Below, piece by piece: positions 7,672-14,261 of a stretch of 14,261 nucleotides of DNA. Made by a program: the position numbers and the translations under genes. The notes beneath the pieces were generated by a model. The model saw only the letters and a program-made list of their open reading frames with translations, was not told the DNA's origin and did no database searches. Source of the DNA: Cyclostephanos tholiformis (Eukaryota > Bacillariophyta > Thalassiosirophyceae > Thalassiosirales > Thalassiosiraceae); the NCBI GenBank assembly GCA_036939975.1, contig JALLPB010000738.1:1-14261 (forward strand), written 5' to 3'. Each line of letters begins with the position of its first letter. The first letter of the stretch is position 1.

Positions 7672-9390
7672 AGGATCAAGCAGTAGCAGTATCTTCAATA
7701 ACTGTGGTTTTGTTATGTCTTACTTATGCATTAGTGAAACTTTATTTCAATGGAGCTTGATGAAATAGCCAAACCCGAATTTCAGGTAGTAAGGATGCGA
7801 AGAGTCCTACAAGCATGCACAATGTTAGCCTGTAAACTCTATCATTCTACCTCTAGACATCATATTTTTCCACCGACGGAACTGCATAGACCCCAAGTAT
7901 ACACTCATCATTTCCATCCAAACAGGAGCTTCAATATACAATCAAAATAAAAATTGCATGTCGATCTTCTTGCGGACTTCCCTGTACCACTACGAATCGA
8001 TTTTGTTCTTCTCCAAGAATCTTGTTGACCTATTACAAGCCGATAGGGGCTTTGCCACAGACAAAGTGTCGAATTTCTCATGCTATTTGTAGTGTGGTTC
8101 TAGGATAGTTGGGGTGTGTGGGAGGTGATGGATTTAAAAAGGGGGAAATGCTCTGCCGGCTAAGGGTTCACAGAGATGTAAATCCTCTGCAAGCAGTAAA
8201 TCCTTCCAACACCATTATTTCACATTCATGACAATATCTGTTTATTAGTTAAGACATTTTATATGACAATCATATCAAATCTCTCCATTTATGCATTTGG
8301 TTTTGATGCATTTTTGGTGGCTGCAAGGTAGTCCTGGTTTCCATCATGCCTGCAGCCCACTACAAAATCCTCACTTTCAAGCATATTTGTTGCATTTTGT
8401 CTCATTATCCACTCTCTCTTTAACTTGTCAAACAACCTGACATCATTGTAACAAAGTTTACTTTGCCATTGCAATGATTCTCCCCCCCTGCATTTTTATC
8501 TCTTTATCGGTCAGGCAAGTTTTCACTCAATTGAAAATATCAGGCCTCAGAAACCTCATTTTCAGTACAGCATTCATACTAATTCTTTGCATATATGTAT
8601 GTTGGTTTTTGCTGGACTTTCTTGAACCTTTCTTGAATTGGCAGAAATGGCGGGAACCCCCAAAACTCTGTGCAACCAAGCTCATCAGGACACAAGTTGG
8701 CTCACTGGTTGGAGTAGTACCTCTCCAATTACTAGTATTTTGATTCTAATCACATTACACCCATTATTTTTAATAGGAAAAAATCCTCAAATACCTGGTG
8801 TTTTCGAAATGAGTATTATATGGCCAATCATTTTTTGCTTTGATTCATTCTTGGACATGAGGTTTTTGTATTAATTGATATATTCACCGCATTAAATGAC
8901 AAGACCCATTAGTGGGCAGCACTTACTGAAAACAATTTTCTGTAACAGCACTTTTTACTCTCATCTCACTGGTTACAATGTCATGCGTCTTCATGCTCTA
9001 TTCACTGGTTGTGTGCATGGCGCACTTGAGGCCTGCCCGCCGGGGGGATGCCAACAAAGCACAATGGCGGCAAGGGTGACAACAAATGGCAGGGTGGGCG
9101 AATGATGATCAGGGATGATGGATGACAGACAATGAGGATAACATGATGGCAATGACTGAGAGGAGGAGGAGGACAACATCAATAATGAAGAAGAACATCG
9201 GTCGTGTGATTGCACCTGGGATGCAATCACGACAATGACTGCCACAATGGCTACATCATCTGCCTCCTCAAGCCTTTTCCCACCCTCTACTGGCTCATGT
9301 CCCCCATGCTCTGATCACGTGTATCCATGATCAAGGGGTCTGTGTCAAATGGTGCAACCACCACAAAAACGCTGCATTGATTGTTGCCAA
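7672..9390. other. Intergenic region without a recognised gene
   Basis: The first part (to about 7750) is presumably the 3' UTR of the isocitrate dehydrogenase gene, although no AATAAA lies close to the stop; AAATAAAAATT follows at about 7945. The rest is AT-rich with scattered short frames under 90 codons on both strands, none with a motif I recognise. A 61-codon frame on - at 8289-8474 is noted but unassigned. Between 9030 and 9260 there is a patch of GATG/GATGATGG and GGAGGA repeats. Confidence 0.6.
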
Positions 9391-10280
9391 TCAACACGAT
9401 TGGGATGGAGAGGGCTCACTTGTCGTACGGCGCTCCCAATTCTTTTGGAGATCCTTCTCATATTTCTTCTGCTGATACTTTGGGACATTGTTGTTGAGAA
9501 TGTAATAACAGGAGTACTGGCTCCTTGCAAGATTCTCCTTTGTATAAGGCACCCAAGTGTGTCTCATCCCATCAAGATGCCTCTTAAAGTAATCGTTCTG
9601 AAGTCTCTTTTTCATGATCTTCCAAATGCCGTTCTCCTCCAAGTAATCCTGAAACCCCCTATTGCTTGTGAGATCATATACTCCCGGTACCTCTGCAGAA
9701 AAAGCATATACAAAGGAAGATATGGTAGAAGAAGAACTCACAGTTGCTGCATCCACCCTCCTTCCAAAGATCAGTTCACAAACAAGTTGTTCACGAAACT
9801 CCACATGAGTCATCTTCCTTGGTAGCCTAGGCTTCATCTTGTCTTTTCCTCATTCCAGAGGACCTCATAAATTCAATATGCATTGACAGATGCTATGCCA
9901 ACAGCCCAAATAAAAAAGACCACTTCCACTTCTGCTGCCTCATTCAACAATGATCTGGCCAATAGCTACCATGCAGCTGGTCTGCAATGTCCATTGAATT
10001 TATGTTTTTATTATATTCTTCTATGACATTGAGGTGGAGATAGTTAATCTTGCATTCTTCTGTACCTCTGCGCACCAAACCACCCACTCCTTCATGATCC
10101 ACCTCACCTCCATTGCCATCATGGAGAGAAGATGGACTGGCCTCATGTTATAGAGAGACACTGCAAGCAAGTCCGGCCACTTCATTGATGGAGTGAGATG
10201 TGCCACCTTTGTCAACCCCCTCATTGCCTGTGCTGCCTTCAGATTCTTCTCCCCCCACTGGATGATGCCCTGGGGGAATC
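9391..10280 (-). pseudogene. Decayed piggyBac-like (PGBD) transposase, C-terminal half
   Basis: Read on -, successive frames give the later part of a piggyBac-type DDE transposase. FPQGIIQWGEKN begins near 10280. LLAVSLYNMRPVHLLS (about 10165-10120) is a strongly conserved block. NSMDIADQLHGSYW (about 10000-9960) carries the third catalytic Asp, at 9989-9991. MRQQKWKWS is followed, after a frame change, by ASVNAY-stop-IYEVLW. PRKMTHVEFREQLVCELI (about 9830-9775) then leads into a tail reaching SQSC. At least three frame changes and two or more internal stops break it, so no active enzyme can be made. The N-terminal half, with the first catalytic residues, is not in the window. No terminal repeats were found. 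Confidence 0.85.
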
Positions 10281-10369
10281 CTCATCCGTGCATCCACACA
10301 ACACTGTGCACAAGGCATTCTGCCATGTGCAGGGCAGTGAACAATTTTTCAGAATTGAAATGGTTGTCC

Positions 10370-10998
10370 ATGTACAACCGAGTCCAAAGAGCAATGATGA
10401 CTCCCCCATCTTATCAAAAGAAGAAATGAAATATGTGCAAGCTGTTGCTGGGACACTCCTTTACTACATGAGAGCAGTCGACACTGTCATTCTCATGGCA
10501 CTCAACTTGATTGCAATCAAACAAGCAAAGCCAAAGCAGGAAATGATGAAGAAAGTGATGTAACTGTTCGATTATTGTGCCACACAAGAGGAAGCAATAA
10601 TTACAAAAAAGTTAGCAAAATGTTCTTGGCAGTCCACAGCAATGCAGTGTATTGCAACAAAAAGAACACACACAGCCAAACAGGAGGACATTTTTGGTGC
10701 CATTCTGACAAACAAAACCATCATAAAAGAAGTAATGTCCTTGGCAGCCAAAGCTGAACTAGGGGCATTATATCTTAATGCAAAGGAAGCAGCATACCTC
10801 CACCAGATCTTAAACAAGATGGAACATCCTCAACCAAGAATGCCGATTCAGACCGACAACACAACAGCGGAGAGGGTAATAAATGATGATAAAATACAGC
10901 CAAAATGCACCAAAGTCATGGACATGTGATACCATTGGCTACGTGACTACAAAGCATCACTATACTACAAAGGTGTGTTAGACAAGCTAGCCTACAAG
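10370..10998 (+). pseudogene. Decayed Copia-like retrotransposon Pol fragment (connection and RNase H)
   Basis: Most of the fragment reads in one + frame. SKEEMKYVQAVAGTLLYYMR and AVDTVILMALNLIA match the region after the reverse transcriptase of protist Copia-type polyproteins. FDYCATQEEAIIT follows across an in-frame TAA at 10561. A block shifted into another frame (about 10611-10695) reads FLAVHSNAVY and TGGHF; the usual RNase H Asp of HSDA is Asn. The main frame resumes with VMSLAAKAELGALYLNAKEA and PIQTDNTTAERVIND, then MDM-stop-YHWLRDY at TGA 10927, where the family has Arg (CGA to TGA). Upstream, YNRVQ near 10370 is in a third frame. The rest of gag-pol and the long terminal repeats are missing, so this is a truncated dead copy. 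Confidence 0.87.
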
Positions 10999-11755
10999 AG
11001 TTCACGCAGCGAATTTTTGCAGAGGAAAAATTTAAATTTTCCCCCAGAAGGTTTTCAAAGAAACAACTATTAGCTTACACTCATAATTAAGTAATCCCTT
11101 ATTCATTACAGCTATCATGTTGTCACTACTTAGTAAAGTGAATGGCATGATATAGCAGAGACCACACTGTAATAGAGACCTGTTATGTCAAATATTAAAA
11201 ATGCCAGAGATTATTGCCACATCCATTCCCAATCCATCCTCAACAAAATTTCATGGTTTTTTTCATGTGCATCAATTTTATGCTAATCCTACATAGCGTC
11301 CTATGAACAAAAAAGTCCCCCCACCCTGTGATGCACCAGATGCACCATTGGCCAGAAAAATTGGCCAACCATTGTAGCCGGTGGAAATGGCCTCATCACC
11401 CATACCCCAGCATCACCCAAACCATGCATGCCAACCTCATCCCTCCCCACTTCATGGTTGAACATCCCTGCACTCGTTTTTGGCATCCTACATGTATTGG
11501 TCTATATATATGATATAATAGACACATAGTAACAGTGTTAGAATTATGTATTAAATCATTTTCCTTAACTCCTTCCCATTTGATTGATTTGTCATACCCC
11601 TATTATTATTAGGGGCCTTGAAGTCATCCAAGCCCCCTTTTCAGCCGGTCGACAATGAAAAACTAAAAAAAACAAGAATTTTTTGTCAGATTTCACACTA
11701 TCACCCGCAATACTTGCCCAGAGGCATCAACCAGTGGCTTCCATCATTGCCCTGT

Positions 11756-11798
11756 ATCCCCTCCATTGGGTGATGTGCTTGGTATTGTACCGGTGCAT
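11756..11798 (+). repeat. Direct repeat, copy 1
   Basis: 43 bp from ATCCCCTCCATTGGG to GGTATTGTACCGGTGCAT. It differs from copy 2 (11917-11959) at five positions; the final 18 bp are identical. Confidence 0.8.
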
Positions 11799-11916
11799 TG
11801 CTACTGCAAGCAAAATGGCCTGCAAGTAAGGTATGTTTTTCATCATTTTTTGTATGCGACCATGTTGTTTGTCGGGGCGATACAATGACAGCATCTGGCT
11901 TCAAGTGAAACCCTAA

Positions 11917-11959
11917 ATCCCCTCCCTTGGGCAATGTGCACGGTATTGTACCGGTGCAT
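11917..11959 (+). repeat. Direct repeat, copy 2
   Basis: 43 bp from ATCCCCTCCCTTGGG to GGTATTGTACCGGTGCAT, starting 161 bp after the start of copy 1. The sequence around the two copies differs, so this is a short diverged duplication and not a long tandem array. Confidence 0.8.
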
Positions 11960-12766
11960 CAGTTTGGCCATCGAAACTGGTTGGATGGAGGTGCATTTGT
12001 TTGTTATCAACAATTTCATCTTTGACCTATCCATAGCATATTAACATAGTTAGACTAAGTTTAAATGAAAACCAAAACACAGTCTTATTAATTATGTTAT
12101 TATTGGTCTAATCATATTGATTTGGTTGTCTGCTGATGACAATAGATGCCGTTTCGGCCACCATTTTCATTGACAGGTGGGCGATGTTCCTTAAATAATA
12201 GAGGTCGATAAAAATAAATTAATTAGTACTACTTTAATTAACTATTTTCTTCTATAATTCTTCATCCGCGACCTCAACCAGCACCTTGGATGGGTTGCCC
12301 GCACATTAGATCATGTGGATCCCCTCACAAGACCAAAAAATCCTTCCGCCAAATTAAACTTTTTACCAATTCTTGGTACTGGATCTGAGATGCCATTTAA
12401 TTTTATTGTTACATTTTACTTTTATTAAGGGTTTATTAATGTTATGCAACTGCGGCAAAATGTATGGGAAGGGCGTTAAACAATTGTTTGGTGGCGACAA
12501 ATGAAGCGACAAAAAATTAAAAAATTAAAATTTGTTGCAAAATAAAAATTTGTTGCGGCCGTCAATGGCTGCAAAATGATGTAAATAAGAAACACAACAA
12601 TCACCCAAAAACGAGTGGCGTCAATATATGGGAGATGGGATGTGACAAGGGCATAAGGGGAGCGAGTTGGGCAGGGGGGGGGAACATAGGTAAAATAGAT
12701 TGAATTATTAAATTATTTGTTTCATGCTTATCGTCTTCGTCCGAAAAGGACGAGGAGAAGAACGAG

Positions 12767-13115
12767 ATGAAGGACGATGCAAAGGAACAGGAGGAGGCAG
12801 CAAGGGCCAATGATGGGGGGGTTGTCGTCACCCACCAACCATCGGACTCAGGCGACAACCTCAGGGCGCTATGTCGCGCACTATGTCGCGTCCTATCCTT
12901 ATTGGGCAACGTCCCGTCGATCGAGAGGTGCGGTGCCACATTATCGTCCAAATCCATGGCCGCGATGAATGATAATGACGAGGTCACATCATCGTCCGCC
13001 ACCGCCACCCTTCTCATACCGCTACTACTCCTGTGCAAGAAGTTTGCAGATATTGCCACTAGGTGTGCAATCAGCATGATCTATCCAGCTTTATTGTTGG
13101 CGTCCATCCTCCTAC

Positions 13116-13150
<35 letters not shown>

Positions 13151-13498
13151 CCGGAAGGAGACGACGTATCGTCGACTGGGATGACGATGACAAGGCTCGT
13201 CGAAACCTTCATTGATAGGATGTTCATGTCGACGTCGAACGTCCCCGTCCAACGTAGGCATGGCCGGTCGGTTCCTGCACGCGGCCACATCTCGTGGCAC
13301 CTTCGACGCACGTATATCCCCCATCGTCGTCCTGAGACTGCGTTTGCATCCCAAGAGGACTATGCCGCTGATCGTCTCGATGCTAATGTTGTATTCGTCC
13401 TGGTCCTTGTTCGGGACCGTGACAAACAAGTCGAATACATCGACATCCATCAAATATTCGACGACGATAAATCCCGACCTAATCGTGTCGGTAATTAG
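12767..13498 (+). CDS. Hypothetical protein, Ser-rich (competing frames on the other strand)
   Basis: This 243-residue open frame starts MKDDAKEQEEAARAND; the same charged reading extends about 18 codons upstream with no ATG nearby. It has a hydrophobic stretch (about residues 83-117, LLIPLLLLC and MIYPALLLASILLP), a run of 11 or more Ser from an ATC repeat, and a charged C-terminus (RDRDKQVEYIDIHQIFDDD). I recognise no family. Long open frames on - cover the same DNA, so this may be a shadow or no gene at all. The repeat-rich, GC-biased sequence makes chance open frames likely. Confidence 0.25.
13117..13149 (+). repeat. (ATC)11 microsatellite
   Basis: Eleven perfect ATC units, preceded by a partial CC. 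It reads as poly-Ser in one + frame and poly-Asp on -. Confidence 0.95.
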
Positions 13499-13636
13499 GC
13501 ACCTGCGCTCGACGAAGGCCTCGATGCACGTGGATGCGTATCGGACATTGGTCTTGCTCGCCTCGTCGTCGTTGCTGTCGTCGTCGTCACCGTCGTCGTC
13601 GTCGTCATCGTCGTCATCAGCCACGTATTCATGCAT
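13145..13636 (-). CDS. Hypothetical acidic protein, poly-Asp N-terminus (competing frames on the other strand)
   Basis: This 163-residue open frame starts MHEYVA and runs into two Asp blocks encoded by a GAC/GAT repeat. A coding-like stretch follows (CIEAFVERRC, FIVVEYLMDVDVFDLFVTV, NKDQDEYNISIETISGI). I recognise no family. More acidic frames lie upstream on the same strand (13758-13932), and another open frame lies downstream (12601-13077), so it could be one exon of a larger or broken gene. It overlaps the + frame at 12767-13498; at most one of them is likely to be real. Confidence 0.25.
13562..13618 (+). repeat. GTC/ATC-rich imperfect trinucleotide repeat
   Basis: Mostly GTC units with GTT, CTG, ACC and ATC interruptions. 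On - it encodes Asp runs broken by Gly, Ser and Asn; on + it is Ser- or Val-rich. Confidence 0.85.
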
Positions 13637-14261
13637 GGTCTGTGAACACGGCCTGACACCCTACGACAACGCTTACAAAGATCGGAGGAGCAATGTTGGG
13701 CGGCACCTGCATGTTCGCAGTTATTCCGTCATCATCGTCGCATATCCTCTTCGTCTACTATTTCTCTTCCCCCCCCTTCATTGTCGTCTACTCCCGCGTC
13801 ACACCCATTGTCGTACTCGTAACCATCGTCGTACTCGTGATCCAATTGGTCGTCGTCAATGAAATCGTAGTTGTCATCTTCGTCTTCTAGCAACAGTACC
13901 CTAGCGGTGGTTCGATCGAGCCACGAATCTAGGGCACACCATCAACGTCGTTCCTCGTCAAGGGACCGCCACGACGGCCCATTGGCGACTCCCATTGACA
14001 ATGTCGCTCGCCGGGAGGGATGGTTGTCGCTACCACTGCCGCTGCCGCTGTCGCTGCCGCTGCCGGTGCCTCTGTTGTTCTCACCCTTTTAAGTTGATTG
14101 TTGGGTTGCCATTGTTACGCCGCCGCCGGCACCACTGCCATTGCACCAACCACCACACAACAGCCCTGATATTGCTGCCGTCCCTGCCATTCATCCCTCA
14201 TCCCTCGTCCCTCGTCCACTTACCTACCTCAGAACACTGTACGTTAGTACTATAGTACTTT
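13637..14261. other. Repeat-rich region with coding-like fragments on the - strand
   Basis: On -, one frame is open from about 14088 to a stop at 13929-13931 (Ala-rich, then PPGERHCQWESPMGRRGGP). A second frame is open from 13932 to a stop at 13758-13760 (TARVLLLEDEDDNYDFIDDD, then more acidic sequence). An 8-base C run on + at about 13770 lies just before that stop. On +, a long frame (13212-13862) also crosses the region. I cannot decide which, if any, is expressed. Confidence 0.35.
14035..14070 (+). repeat. Hexanucleotide repeat of CTGCCG type
   Basis: Repeated GCTGCC/GCTGTC units over 36 bp. On - this reads as an Ala-rich stretch. Confidence 0.8.

Larger units (their letters stand above)
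10999..12700. other. AT-rich intergenic region, no recognised gene
   Basis: Only short frames (under 80 codons) occur, with no familiar motif. Contents worth noting are a 43-bp direct repeat pair (listed separately), a small hairpin CCCCTA / TAGGGG at 11597-11615, a TATATATATGATATAATA tract near 11504, and two close copies of AAAATTTGTTGC at 12527 and 12545. It may be old transposon debris, but I could not identify any. Confidence 0.55.

Noticed and set aside
8289..8474. A 61-codon - frame (contains DKLKREWIMRQN)
   Set aside because: It looks mildly coding-like and lies on the same strand as the piggyBac fossil, but no motif could be assigned.
9349..9825. A 158-codon + frame opposite the piggyBac tail
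   Set aside because: It is antisense to the recognisable piggyBac sequence.
11597..11615. Small hairpin CCCCTA / TAGGGG
   Set aside because: Only six base pairs and no adjacent gene; no reason to call a terminator or RNA element.
12527..12556. Two copies of AAAATTTGTTGC 18 bp apart
   Set aside because: A very short repeat in AT-rich DNA, easily due to local duplication; no array.
1..14261. CRISPR array, tRNA, rRNA or bacterial operon
   Set aside because: No regularly spaced identical repeats, cloverleaf or rRNA sequence was seen, and the spliced gene and transposons show eukaryotic DNA.

Overview
The window reads as nuclear DNA of a stramenopile-type alga, most likely a diatom. The evidence is short GT-AG introns (87-89 bp), a single-subunit isocitrate dehydrogenase with a mitochondrial-type leader, and three classes of eukaryotic transposon. 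The organism is an inference; no rRNA or other marker gene is present.

Region 1 (1-4528) is an essentially complete PIF/Harbinger DNA transposon. It has perfect 32-bp terminal inverted repeats and a TTA target site. Two intact convergent genes lie inside: a DDE transposase on + and a 784-residue zinc-finger protein on -. In Harbinger elements a second, DNA-binding protein normally helps the transposase. Here that partner carries a RanBP2-type finger and a PHD-like C4HC3 cluster, and I see no Myb/SANT domain. This is the most unusual system in the window.

Region 2 (4529-about 7750) holds the one clear host gene: a four-exon gene for a monomeric-type NADP isocitrate dehydrogenase of 849 residues. 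The transposon sits about 330 bp upstream of its start codon, in the presumed promoter or 5' UTR.

Region 3 (about 7750-12600) is AT-rich and contains no intact gene. It holds two clearly recognisable transposon fossils lying head to head: a piggyBac-like transposase on - (about 9391-10280) with stops and frameshifts, and the connection/RNase H part of a Copia-like Pol on + (about 10370-10998) with stops and a lost catalytic Asp. A diverged pair of 43-bp direct repeats lies near 11.8-11.96 kb.

Region 4 (about 12700-14261) is richer in GC and in trinucleotide repeats. Long open frames overlap on both strands, giving Ser-rich products on + and Asp-rich products on -. I cannot tell which strand, if any, is coding. 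Short frames on - that look like coding sequence follow one another in different frames, so a decayed, spliced or indel-damaged acidic protein gene is possible.
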